DNA of 64,000 nucleotides from RGIG4608 sp045606265 (GTDB lineage: Bacteria; Bacillota; Clostridia; Oscillospirales; CAG-272). Position 1 is the first letter of the stretch. Every line of letters begins with the position of its first letter. The translations under genes and the position numbers were made by a program. The notes under the pieces are model-generated. The model did no database searches. It was not told the DNA's origin and saw nothing but the letters and a program-made list of their open reading frames with translations. Of the stretch, positions 16,177 through 23,976 are shown one piece after another. The DNA is taken from assembly GCA_045606265.1 (NCBI GenBank), contig JAZURO010000032.1:10265-74264 (forward strand), written 5' to 3'.

Positions 16177-17514
16177 TTATACATTTCTTGCTTCAAGTTC
16201 TTTTCTGCGCTCCTCATATCCAGGTTTTCCAAGCATTGCAAACATATTCTTCTTATATTCTTCAACACCGGGCTGATCAAAAGGATTAACACCAAGAAGG
16301 TATCCTGACATTGCGCAAGCAAGCTCAAAGAAGTAGATAAGATAACCAAGTGAGTACGCATTTCTTTCAGCTATCTCTATGTGGATGTTTGGTACGTCAC
16401 CGTCAATGTGTGCCAGCTGAGTTGCTCTCATAGCTGTTTGCTTAAGATCGTTAATATCGCGTCCTGCAAGGAAGTTTAGACCGTCGATATTCGCCTCATC
16501 ATAAGGAATTGTAAACGTGCTCTTAGTATCATGAACCGAGAGAACTGTTTCAAACAGCATCTTTTCACCCTGCTGAATATATTGACCGAGTGAATGCAAG
16601 TCTGTTGAAAAGATAAGCGAAGATGGGAATATTCCCTTTCCGTCCTTACCCTCACTTTCACCGTAAAGTTGCTTCCACCATTCTTGAAGCGTTGCTGTAA
16701 AAGGCTCATAACCAACAAGAATTTCAAGATGCTTTCCTTTGCGGTAAAGAATATTTCTAATAGCTGCATATTTATATGCATCATTTTTTCTAAGATCGGG
16801 ATCAGAATATGCAAGTCTTGCATCATTTGCGCCCTTCATAAGATTATCAATATCAATACCTGCAACTGCAACAGGAAGAAGTCCAACTGCTGTCAATACT
16901 GAGAATCTTCCGCCTACGTCATCGGGGATTACAAATGTTTCGTATCCCTGCTTAGTAGCAAATGATTTAAGCGTTCCGCGTTCTTTATCGGTTGTAACAT
17001 AAATTCTTCTATTTGCTTCTTCAATGCCATATTTCTTTTCCAAAAAAGCGCGAAGAATTCTAAATGCAACAGCCGGTTCAGTAGTAGTGCCGGATTTAGA
17101 AATTACATTTATGCATACGTTCTTATGCTCACAAATATATAGCAATTCGTTAAGATAAGCTGCGCTTATATTACATCCGGCATAATAAATTGAGGGGGTG
17201 TTATTCTTAGCTTCATTGTAGTTAATTGCACTAAGAAACTCGATAATAGCTTTTGTTCCAAGATAGGAACCACCTATACCAATTACAATAAACGCATCAC
17301 AATCATTTTGTATTTTTTTAGCAGCTGCCTTTATTCTTTCAAATTCTTCTTTATCGTAATTTTCAGGAAGATCCATCCATCCAAGGAAATCGCTACCTGC
17401 GCCACTTCTTTCTTTAAGCATTTTATCAGCAAGAGTAACCATAGGTGAGATGCAATCATACTCGTGTTCTGCTATAAATTTTTTCAAATATTGGTCATTT
17501 AATTTAAGTGTCAT
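16177..17514 (-). CDS. pgi: Glucose-6-phosphate isomerase
   Basis: 445 residues, the normal length for Firmicutes. It interconverts glucose 6-phosphate and fructose 6-phosphate in glycolysis and gluconeogenesis. Family segments seen: FIVIGIGGSYLGTKA (near 75), NVISKSGTTTEPA (near 140, sugar-phosphate loop), DDVGGRFSVLTAVGLLP (near 200) and the C-terminal NPFDQPGVEEYK. SD AGAAGGGAAG lies upstream of the ATG. It has its own promoter and is probably monocistronic. Confidence 0.97.
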   Translation of the reverse strand: MTLKLNDQYLKKFIAEHEYDCISPMVTLADKMLKERSGAGSDFLGWMDLPENYDKEEFERIKAAAKKIQNDCDAFIVIGIGGSYLGTKAIIEFLSAINYNEAKNNTPSIYYAGCNISAAYLNELLYICEHKNVCINVISKSGTTTEPAVAFRILRAFLEKKYGIEEANRRIYVTTDKERGTLKSFATKQGYETFVIPDDVGGRFSVLTAVGLLPVAVAGIDIDNLMKGANDARLAYSDPDLRKNDAYKYAAIRNILYRKGKHLEILVGYEPFTATLQEWWKQLYGESEGKDGKGIFPSSLIFSTDLHSLGQYIQQGEKMLFETVLSVHDTKSTFTIPYDEANIDGLNFLAGRDINDLKQTAMRATQLAHIDGDVPNIHIEIAERNAYSLGYLIYFFELACAMSGYLLGVNPFDQPGVEEYKKNMFAMLGKPGYEERRKELEARNV

Positions 17515-17548
17515 AATAAACTTCCCTTCTAAAAATCAACTATTATGT

Positions 17549-17577
17549 ATTGTACTACTTTTTTAGAAAAAAAGCAA
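17549..17577 (-). promoter_or_regulatory. Candidate sigma-A promoter of pgi
   Basis: Minus strand TTGCTT (17577-17572), 17-base spacer, TACAAT (17554-17549). It starts about a dozen bases after the dacF stop codon. Confidence 0.6.
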
Positions 17578-17588
17578 TACTATTTTCG

Positions 17589-18755
17589 TTATTTTATAAG
17601 GAATTTTGATAAAATTCTAACAAACAATGTCCAAAAATCTATTTTTTCTATGTTTTCACTCGATAAAATAGATGATTTACCTATAATTTTGTTATTTATT
17701 CGGTACTCTATTTGACCGACTTCATTTCCCTTATATATAGGCGCTTCTATCTTATTTGGTAGATTTATTGATTTATCTATTTTATTTGCATCTCCTTTTT
17801 TTACGACAATCGAAAAATCAGAACTATTGATATGACAATCGTTTTCAATACCATAATTTACCCTTATGGGACTCATATTTTCAGCGCAGTCGCTGTATAA
17901 TTCATAATTAGCAAATCCCCAGTTCAAAAGTTGAGTTGCTATTGAGTTTCTTACATCACTGCTCGGCGCCCCCATTATTACGCAAATTAAATGCATATTA
18001 TCTCGTTTAGCAGTTGCACTTACACAAAATTTTGCTTTAGCTGTTGAACCTGTTTTCAGTCCGGTTGCGCCCTTGTAAAATCTGACTAATCTGTTAGTAT
18101 TGGTTAATCCAAAGCTCCCGCCTCTAATACTATCCATCCACGTTGAGCTATATTTAAGAATGTCTTCATATTTGATTAACTCTCTGGACATTATTGCTAT
18201 ATCCCTTGCACTTGTAACGTGATTAAGTACGGTATCATCAAGTCCGTTAGTATTTTCAAAACACGTGTTATTCATTCCAAGCTCACGGGCTTTTTCGTTC
18301 ATTTTAAGTACGAATATTTCTTCGGAACCGCTAATATGCTCAGCCAATGCGACCGCTGCATCATTTGCTGAGGATATTACAATACTTTTTATCATATCCT
18401 CAACGCTCATTTGCTCACCTTCTTTCAGATAAATCTGTGAGCCGCCCATTGAAGCAGCATAGGCACTTGCGATAACCGTATCACTGTATTTCAAATTACC
18501 TTTTTCAATCTCTTCCATAATCAATAACAATGTCATGATTTTAGTAACGGAAGCAGGAGGCAATGCCTCGTCCGCATTATACTCATACAAAACAGTTCCG
18601 GTGGTAGCTTCCATCAAAATTGCACTTTTGCAGTCAAATGTCATAACATTTTTGTTGCCTTCTGTACCATATATCGGATAACTTACAAAGGAAAAAACAA
18701 TAAGAATACATAAAATAATGCACATAGTCTTTTTACATAAAAATAAAAAACTCAT
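17589..18755 (-). CDS. dacF: D-alanyl-D-alanine carboxypeptidase, DacF type
   Basis: 388 residues from ATG 18753-18755. It trims the terminal D-Ala from peptidoglycan stem peptides; DacF controls cortex crosslinking in spores. All three penicillin-binding motifs are intact: SVTK (S69-K72), SAN (129-131) and KTG (234-236). A signal peptide spans about residues 9-30, and the C-terminal FWTLFVRILSKFLIK may be an amphipathic membrane anchor. The upstream ATG at 18764 directly abuts the SD (AGGAG), so the second ATG, nine bases from it, is the better start. A 15-bp inverted repeat covers this region. It is the last gene of the hup-to-dacF cluster. Confidence 0.92.
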   Translation of the reverse strand: MSFLFLCKKTMCIILCILIVFSFVSYPIYGTEGNKNVMTFDCKSAILMEATTGTVLYEYNADEALPPASVTKIMTLLLIMEEIEKGNLKYSDTVIASAYAASMGGSQIYLKEGEQMSVEDMIKSIVISSANDAAVALAEHISGSEEIFVLKMNEKARELGMNNTCFENTNGLDDTVLNHVTSARDIAIMSRELIKYEDILKYSSTWMDSIRGGSFGLTNTNRLVRFYKGATGLKTGSTAKAKFCVSATAKRDNMHLICVIMGAPSSDVRNSIATQLLNWGFANYELYSDCAENMSPIRVNYGIENDCHINSSDFSIVVKKGDANKIDKSINLPNKIEAPIYKGNEVGQIEYRINNKIIGKSSILSSENIEKIDFWTLFVRILSKFLIK

Positions 18756-18796
18756 ATATTTCATCTCCTAAATCTATTTAGTGAAATATATGAGTT
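18749..18796 (-). promoter_or_regulatory. Hairpin with 15-bp arms covering the dacF start codon
   Basis: Perfect arms 18749-18763 and 18782-18796 with an 18-base loop. In the mRNA the SD lies in the loop and both candidate ATGs touch or lie in the 3' arm, which is followed by a T-rich tract (TTTTATTTTTATG). The fold would block initiation and also resembles an intrinsic terminator for read-through from trxB. The stem is AT-rich. Confidence 0.72.
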
Positions 18797-18827
18797 ATTA
18801 TGCTTATTTATTCTAATATGATCTATT

Positions 18828-19721
18828 TTAGTTTTTCAATATACCCTCAATTACCAATGCTCCGTCAGCAACAGCAGTAATGATCTGGTAAACTTCACGT
18901 TCTCTGATATCTCCAACTGCATATAAATTTTCAATATTAGTTTTGCAATAATTATCAGTTAATATTTGGCCGTTTGGTGCCTTTTGCAATCCCTCAATCT
19001 CAAAAGTCATATTTGCTACTTCACCTACAGCTCCGAATACACCGTGACAGTCAATGTGATAAATATCTTTTCCGTTCAATAAAAGATCAAGTCCCTCAAC
19101 AAAATCTACTCCCTTAATCTCACTAACGGTTGCATTCAAAACAAACTCAATATTGTCTTTTGCTTTTGCTCTCTCAACAAGATAATTTGCAGCTCTGAAA
19201 GTATCTCGTCTATGAATAAGATATACCTTTTGGCAGATTGCAGATAAATAGATCGCTTGCGTTAATGCACTATCTCCGCCACCTATAACGCAAACAGCTT
19301 TATTTCTGAAAAAGAAGCCGTCACAGGTTGCACAGTAAGATACACCTGCCCCCGCAAACTTCTCTTCACCTTTGACACCTAAATGTTTGTGTGATCTTCC
19401 CATAGCTAAAATCAAATGCTTACATTCAAAAACATCTCTCTTTGTTGATACCTTAAAACCACCGTCAATCTTCTCAACGGATACAACTGCCCTTTTTACA
19501 ATAGGTATATCCTGCGCTTTAACGTGTTCAGTAAACACGTTGTGCAATTCCAATCCGCTTATTGCATTAAATCCAAGATAGTTTTCAACCTCGGTCGCCT
19601 TGGTCAACTGGCAGTCTCCTGCCCCTTTATCAATTATTATTACAGAAAGACCTGCCCTTTTTGCATAAATTGCAGTAGAAAGACCCGCAGGACCTCCTCC
19701 AATTATCAATACATCCGTCAT
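18828..19721 (-). CDS. trxB: Thioredoxin reductase-like flavoprotein
   Basis: 297 residues. It passes electrons through FAD to thioredoxin. FAD motif IGGGPAGLSTA is at residues 7-17, the redox-active CATC at 130-133, the second nucleotide motif VIGGGDSALTQA near 145, and HRRDTFRA near 174, whose arginines fit NADPH use. The C-terminal GVFGAVGEVANM and AVGDI segments complete the family pattern. The dinucleotide-binding residues are the usual ones, so a ferredoxin-dependent variant is unlikely. SD AAGGAG. It follows divIC by ten bases. No thioredoxin gene is next to it. Confidence 0.95.
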   Translation of the reverse strand: MTDVLIIGGGPAGLSTAIYAKRAGLSVIIIDKGAGDCQLTKATEVENYLGFNAISGLELHNVFTEHVKAQDIPIVKRAVVSVEKIDGGFKVSTKRDVFECKHLILAMGRSHKHLGVKGEEKFAGAGVSYCATCDGFFFRNKAVCVIGGGDSALTQAIYLSAICQKVYLIHRRDTFRAANYLVERAKAKDNIEFVLNATVSEIKGVDFVEGLDLLLNGKDIYHIDCHGVFGAVGEVANMTFEIEGLQKAPNGQILTDNYCKTNIENLYAVGDIREREVYQIITAVADGALVIEGILKN

Positions 19722-19731
19722 ATTTATCTCC

Positions 19732-20037
19732 TTATTCTACATAGTATATTGTTTCGTCAGGAAAGCAATACCCCATAATACGTGCCATTCTCTCCTTGTA
19801 TTCATCGTCGATTTCAGTATTTATATAGTACTTCAATTCATCAATCTCGATGCTTTTATTAACGTAAATATCCTCTAAAACTTCATTTTTTTGCTTAACA
19901 GCAATATATTCCATCATATTATTGGCGGAAATAATGCACGCCACAATAACGATTATAAGTGAGAACAAACCCAGTAGAATAGAAGGAAGTCTTTTGATTC
20001 TCTTTTGAGATGATTTATTTGATTTTTTCAACTTCAT
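19732..20037 (-). CDS. divIC: Septum formation protein, DivIC/FtsB family
   Basis: 101 residues. A basic N-terminus (about 1-18), one membrane helix (about 20-42) and a predicted coiled coil (about 44-75) end in ARIMGYCFPDETIYYVE, the form of the conserved DivIC ending (LGYVYPGE-like). DivIC joins FtsL and DivIB at the divisome. Its place after yabP-yabQ is the same as in Bacillus subtilis, where the order is yabO-yabP-yabQ-divIC. SD GAGAGGA precedes the ATG. Confidence 0.9.
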   Translation of the reverse strand: MKLKKSNKSSQKRIKRLPSILLGLFSLIIVIVACIISANNMMEYIAVKQKNEVLEDIYVNKSIEIDELKYYINTEIDDEYKERMARIMGYCFPDETIYYVE

Positions 20038-20055
20038 TTCCTCTCCAAACCATAA

Positions 20056-20490
20056 TTAAAGAATAGTATTCTTTACGTTATTATTATACAACTTAATATG
20101 TATTTTTTCAATAGTTAAGAATAAAAAAACTAATATTTTTGTTAATATATTCCAAACAAATCTTATAGCTGTTATAGGGGGGATAAGAATCATTATAGTT
20201 AGTTTCCTCAGTATTTTAGATATTATCGCAAGATAAATATAAATACCCAGTATTATAGACGCTGCATAAACACCTCTGAATATTCCTTTATTAGTATAGA
20301 AGAGCGTTAGGATCATTAATAGTGAATAAGAAATAACGGAAATACAGTCAATCAAAGATAAAAGTATTGTTTTACGCTTATTTTTTATTCTATTTATTAA
20401 CAATCTTAGAGTATCAAAAAACCAAGTCAGTATACAAGAACACGCAAATGTCAAGATACCGCTTTGGAACATTTCTATCGGTTGAACCAT
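20056..20490 (-). CDS. yabQ: Spore cortex protein YabQ
   Basis: 144 residues with four or five hydrophobic helices, the right size and place for YabQ, a membrane protein required for spore cortex formation. The N-terminal part (FACSCILTWFFDTLRL) and the basic loop NRIKNKRKT are typical of the family. It starts three bases after the yabP stop with only a weak SD, so its translation probably depends on that of yabP, and thus on the hairpin in front of yabP. Confidence 0.85.
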   Translation of the reverse strand: MVQPIEMFQSGILTFACSCILTWFFDTLRLLINRIKNKRKTILLSLIDCISVISYSLLMILTLFYTNKGIFRGVYAASIILGIYIYLAIISKILRKLTIMILIPPITAIRFVWNILTKILVFLFLTIEKIHIKLYNNNVKNTIL

Positions 20491-20493
20491 ATA

Positions 20494-20781
20494 CTATTTG
20501 AAAATACGTGACAGTAAAGATCTCTTGTCACTTTCAAATAAATCATAATAATTTATCCCATTTATTTTGCCTGTTATCTCCAATTCTCCCTTTTCTACGT
20601 TCAACACATTAATGTGGATACTTTCTCCTTCTATACCCAACTCTCCGCAAACTGTTCTTACATTCATACTCTTGTCATCAAAATTTATTATTTCCTTTAC
20701 ACCAGTAATACTCATTTTTTCTCTATAATGTAACGTTAATAAGTGCTCTGACTTTGTCGAAGCGGATCTTGACTCTAACAT
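20494..20781 (-). CDS. yabP: Sporulation protein YabP
   Basis: 95 residues from ATG 20779-20781. The frame extends to a GTG at 20790, but that GTG is part of the SD itself (GGAGGTG, six bases before the ATG). The segments HLLTLHYREKMSITGVKEIINFDD and ELEITGKINGINYYDL are the YabP/YqfC family pattern, small beta-rich proteins used during spore formation. YabP is expressed in the mother cell under sigma-E in Bacillus. Its ribosome binding site is the 3' arm of a terminator-like hairpin. Confidence 0.9.
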   Translation of the reverse strand: MLESRSASTKSEHLLTLHYREKMSITGVKEIINFDDKSMNVRTVCGELGIEGESIHINVLNVEKGELEITGKINGINYYDLFESDKRSLLSRIFK

Positions 20782-20783
20782 AA

Positions 20784-20830
20784 AAAACACCTCCAGCCTT
20801 GTTATTGATAAAATATGCTGGGGGTGTTTT
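20784..20830 (-). promoter_or_regulatory. Terminator-like hairpin enclosing the yabP ribosome binding site
   Basis: Arms 20817-20830 and 20784-20797 pair over 14 positions with one mismatch and a 19-base loop. The 3' arm in the RNA contains GGAGGTG, the yabP SD, and is followed by TTTTTT and then ATG. It can act as terminator of hup-rqcP and as a block to yabP translation. Confidence 0.75.
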
Positions 20831-20856
20831 ATTTATGAATCATTGTAATACTTTAT
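20830..20856 (-). promoter_or_regulatory. Possible sigma-E promoter for yabP-yabQ
   Basis: Minus strand ATA (20856-20854), 16-base spacer, CATAAATA (20837-20830), against sigma-E consensus ATA-16-CATACANT: the two box cores fit, the end of the -10 does not. Predicted start near 20823, inside the 5' arm of the hairpin. Confidence 0.4.
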
Positions 20857-21082
20857 AAAGCAAAGATGCCTCGTCCTTTAATACATGCTCTTTTACGTCT
20901 AAAACACATATTTTAAGAGTCCTGTTTCCAAAGGTGATTTCAATAATATCATTTTCTTTAACGTCATACGAAGCTTTTGCAGGTCTTCCATTAACAGTTA
21001 CGTGGGCATTATCGCAAGCTTCATTTGCAACTGTTCTACGCTTAATTATTCTTGAAACCTTTAAGAATTTATCCAATCTCAT
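20840..21082 (-). CDS. rqcP: S4-domain RNA-binding protein RqcP (YabO/Hsp15 family)
   Basis: 80 residues from ATG 21080-21082; a TTG twelve bases upstream is inside the SD region and is not needed. MRLDKFLKVSRIIKRRTVA is the S4 start, and GRPAKASYDVKENDIIEI the rest of the fold. In Bacillus the orthologue binds the 50S subunit and drives poly-alanine tailing with RqcH in ribosome quality control. It lies between hup and yabP as in Bacillus. Confidence 0.92.
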   Translation of the reverse strand: MRLDKFLKVSRIIKRRTVANEACDNAHVTVNGRPAKASYDVKENDIIEITFGNRTLKICVLDVKEHVLKDEASLLYKVLQ

Positions 21083-21104
21083 ATGATACTCCAAAATTAA
21101 TAAA

Positions 21105-21128
21105 TTATGGGCGGATTACCGCCCATAA
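21105..21128 (-). terminator. Hairpin after hup, before rqcP
   Basis: A 10-bp perfect stem (21105-21114 with 21119-21128, loop of four) is followed on the minus strand by a loose T-rich tail. It is 16 bases after the hup stop and is probably a leaky terminator that keeps hup mRNA above rqcP. Confidence 0.7.
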
Positions 21129-21143
21129 TCTATATAAATCAAA

Positions 21144-21416
21144 TTAGTTTACTGCATCCTTAAATGCCTTACCAGCTGAGAATGTGGGGTGCTTAGAAGC
21201 GGGAATAACAATCTCTTCACCGGTCTTGGGATTTCTGCCTTTTCTTTCTTCACGAGCTTTAACTTCGAATGTACCGAAGCCTACAAGCTGTACTTTTTCT
21301 CCATTTTTAAGAGCAGCTACGATAGAATCTGTAACAGCCTTTACAGCAATTTCTGCATCCTTTTTTGTAAGCTTACCAGCAGCTGCAACTGCTTCAACCA
21401 ATTGAACTTTGTTCAT
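21144..21416 (-). CDS. hup: DNA-binding protein HU
   Basis: 90 residues, the exact HU length. It binds and bends DNA as a dimer and compacts the nucleoid. The typical segments are present: MNKVQLVEAVAAAGKLTKKDAE, the turn VQLVGFGTFEVKAREERKGRNP and the DNA-intercalating arm GEEIVIPASKHPTFSAGKAFKDAVN. Initiation follows AGGTTAGGATTT. The codon use is that of a highly expressed gene. A 17-bp palindrome lies 29 bases upstream of the start codon. Confidence 0.97.
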   Translation of the reverse strand: MNKVQLVEAVAAAGKLTKKDAEIAVKAVTDSIVAALKNGEKVQLVGFGTFEVKAREERKGRNPKTGEEIVIPASKHPTFSAGKAFKDAVN

Positions 21417-21444
21417 TTTTAAATCCTAACCTTTCATAAATTAT

Positions 21445-21461
21445 GTAGTGAATTTCACTAC
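21445..21461. repeat. 17-bp palindrome upstream of hup
   Basis: GTAGTGAA-T-TTCACTAC, two perfect 8-base arms around a single central base. It lies in the hup promoter or leader region and may be an operator; the exact -10 is unclear in this AT-rich stretch. Confidence 0.7.
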
Positions 21462-21477
21462 AATAATATAATAACAC

Positions 21478-21503
21478 AAAACCCTTGATAATGCAAGGGT
21501 TTT
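21478..21503 (-). terminator. Terminator of the cdaA-mazG operon
   Basis: A 10-bp perfect stem (21478-21487 with 21494-21503, 6-base loop) lies downstream of mazG. On the minus strand it is followed by TTTTGTGTTATT. Confidence 0.75.
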
Positions 21504-21611
21504 TGCGATTTTTTTAATAAATTTTTATTTATTTTTCACATAAAAATGAACTATTGTTGTTAATATACAAACAAATTGCCCAAATTTTGTCTAAAATTAA
21601 CCAAAATACTT

Positions 21612-22310
21612 TTATTTATATTTTTCAATAAAGGAATTAGTCTTTTTGTACAAGGATTCCTCGGGATCAATATCGCATTTGACCGCCACTGCGCTCAGCA
21701 AAAACAATACTTCACCCATCTCAGAAGCGGAAATATTGCCACCGTTATTCTTTACGTTATTTAGCATTTTATTAATATCGTCAATTATTTCAACATTGGT
21801 CATTTCTTTGAATTCACCGGATTTTTTAGACACCTTGGAAGCACGCATAAGTGAAGGCGTCATTGGAGGAATCGAGGTAAGCTTATCATACATTGTTTCT
21901 CTGCTTTTCTCAATATTCTTGATTGTTTCCCAATTGGTTAACACCTCATCAGCCGTGGATGCAGAAACGTCACCGAAAATATGAGGATGCCTGTGGATCA
22001 ATTTGGTACAAACATCATTGGCTACGTCATTGATATCGAAATTCCCTGCTTCTCTTTCCATTTGACTGTGAAATACTACTTGAAGCAAAACATCTCCAAG
22101 CTCTTCACGCAGCAATTTGGAGTCATTGTTATCTATTGCCTCTATAACCTCATATGTTTCTTCTATGAAATTCTTTCGTATGCTTTCGTGTGTCTGCTCG
22201 GCATCCCAAGGACAGCCGTCCTTTCCGCGAAGGATCTCCATTATTAAACACAAATCATTAAAATCGTACTCTTTTTTTGATAATAATTTTTCAACTTTTT
22301 CGTTTTTCAT
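21612..22310 (-). CDS. mazG: Nucleoside triphosphate pyrophosphohydrolase MazG
   Basis: 232 residues. It hydrolyses NTPs and dNTPs to monophosphates and pyrophosphate, a house-cleaning role. The metal-binding EExxE motif is seen as ELGDVLLQVVFHSQ (near 67-80), after CPWDAEQTHESIRKNFIEETYEVIEAID, the usual N-terminal signature. The C-terminal half is shorter and more divergent than in the two-domain E. coli protein. It ends the long operon that also carries relA. In Bacillus, spoVT-yabM (a SpoVB relative)-mazG-yabO is a similar order. Confidence 0.93.
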   Translation of the reverse strand: MKNEKVEKLLSKKEYDFNDLCLIMEILRGKDGCPWDAEQTHESIRKNFIEETYEVIEAIDNNDSKLLREELGDVLLQVVFHSQMEREAGNFDINDVANDVCTKLIHRHPHIFGDVSASTADEVLTNWETIKNIEKSRETMYDKLTSIPPMTPSLMRASKVSKKSGEFKEMTNVEIIDDINKMLNNVKNNGGNISASEMGEVLFLLSAVAVKCDIDPEESLYKKTNSFIEKYK

Positions 22311-22326
22311 TTAATTCTCTTTTCTA

Positions 22327-23955
22327 TCACAAAAGGTGAATTTTTGTTAATAATTTTACTATTACTTTTCCCTTTGGAAACATTAAGATTTCCGACTTAT
22401 CTATCGCTTTTAACTTAATTATTGCTATAAAATATATTATTGCAACAACAAGAATAACGCCTATTATTAATAATTTTGATGCGTAAATACCTGACAAAAA
22501 TACATATAGTGCTATTCCCAAGGCAACTGATAAGAATGCGGAAACAAATGGTTTGATAAATATTTTTGATACAGTGCCTATTTCTCCAGAGTTCTTTACA
22601 ATAAAATATAGATTCAGAGATACTATTACAACCGTTGAAAAAAACGTGCTAATTGGCGCTCCTGCAATATTAATTTCAGGAATACCGATAAGTACAAATG
22701 AGGTTGCAATCTTAATGAACAAACCGCAAATCATACTTATTATGGGTTTGTTAACCTGTTTGTATGCTTGTAAAACAGCATTGGTAATCGTTATCATTGA
22801 TGACAAGAATATCGAAACTCCCAGCAATGACAAAAGAGGTGCCGTATATTCAATTTCTTCGCTTTGCGAGGAAAATAACAAACTTAAAATGGGTTTACTA
22901 AAAGCCGATACTCCCAAGCTGGCAGGAATAGATATCAATGCAGTTAACTTCAAAGAGGTTGAAATGGAGGATATTTCTTTTTCCCTGTTTCTTTCTTCTA
23001 TGGCTCCTGCTAACATAGGCACAAGCGGTAAAGCAACGGCACTGATTAATGTAGACGGTAGATTGTATATAGATACAGCCATTGTACTATATGAGCCATA
23101 AATAGCGTTTGCAGTGCTTTGTGAATATCCAATATCACCTAATCTCCCCAATATCATTGTCATATCAATAACCTTATTAAGAGACAAAATCGTAGAGCTG
23201 AGAGTTATCGGTATTGCTATAACTAATAATTGCTTCAATATCTTTCCACTTGGTTCAACGGATTTTGATAGCGTATCATCCCTTGGTATTCTGATTCTGT
23301 AGAACAGCTTGTATATTCCTAAATAGAGTAAAGAAATTAATACTCCAATAGTAAGGCCTAAAACAGCAAATGAAGCTACATACGGCATTGAATAACCGCT
23401 GTTCAGAGCAATTATTGCAAACCCCAATCCAAGTAACAGCTTACCGAGGGCTTCAATTACCTGTGATACAGCCGTGGGAAACATCAGTTGATTTCCTTGA
23501 AAATATCCCCTGATTGCACTACTTAAACAAACGAATAAAAGAGTTGGTGAAATAGCAAGAATGGAAAATGCCGCAGCATCATTATTTATCATATGGGCAA
23601 ATTCTTTATGGAATATGCTCATTAATACAGTCCCTATTAGACCTAAAAGACCTAAGACTATTAAAGAAATCCTGAATATTTTTTTAATATTATTTATTCT
23701 TCTTTGTGTGCTGTTTTCGGATATCAATATTGAAATTGCAACAGGTATGCCAGTTGTTGCAATTACAAAAAATAACGAATATATCTCATAAGCAGAGTTA
23801 AAATAGCCCATTCCCTCTGCACCGAGATATGCCATCATTGGTATTTTATAAAAAACACCGATAATTTTAACTATAAAGGTAGAAAAAGCGAGAACAGCAA
23901 CTCCTGAGAAAAACTGTTTTTCGTAGCTTTTATTATCAGTTTTTTTCATTTGCAT
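22327..23955 (-). CDS. SpoVB/MurJ-family lipid-linked oligosaccharide flippase
   Basis: 542 residues from ATG 23953-23955. The longest frame begins at 23970, but GGAGG lies inside that extension eight bases before the chosen ATG. About 14 membrane helices are visible, beginning with FFSGVAVLAFSTFIVKIIGVFYKIPM. The segments AIRGYFQGNQLMFPTAVSQVIEALGK and LGRLGDIGYSQSTANAIYGSYSTMA are typical of SpoVB and YabM/YtgP proteins, which flip lipid II or are needed for the spore cortex. Whether it serves vegetative wall or cortex cannot be told; the place just before mazG matches the yabM position of Bacillus. Confidence 0.85.
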   Translation of the reverse strand: MQMKKTDNKSYEKQFFSGVAVLAFSTFIVKIIGVFYKIPMMAYLGAEGMGYFNSAYEIYSLFFVIATTGIPVAISILISENSTQRRINNIKKIFRISLIVLGLLGLIGTVLMSIFHKEFAHMINNDAAAFSILAISPTLLFVCLSSAIRGYFQGNQLMFPTAVSQVIEALGKLLLGLGFAIIALNSGYSMPYVASFAVLGLTIGVLISLLYLGIYKLFYRIRIPRDDTLSKSVEPSGKILKQLLVIAIPITLSSTILSLNKVIDMTMILGRLGDIGYSQSTANAIYGSYSTMAVSIYNLPSTLISAVALPLVPMLAGAIEERNREKEISSISTSLKLTALISIPASLGVSAFSKPILSLLFSSQSEEIEYTAPLLSLLGVSIFLSSMITITNAVLQAYKQVNKPIISMICGLFIKIATSFVLIGIPEINIAGAPISTFFSTVVIVSLNLYFIVKNSGEIGTVSKIFIKPFVSAFLSVALGIALYVFLSGIYASKLLIIGVILVVAIIYFIAIIKLKAIDKSEILMFPKGKVIVKLLTKIHLL

Positions 23956-23976
23956 AGTTCTCGCCTCCATTAAATA

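Noticed and set aside
18775..18803. Sigma-F or sigma-G promoter for dacF
   Set aside because: A GCATA -35-like element exists, but no -10 with correct spacing and bases follows.
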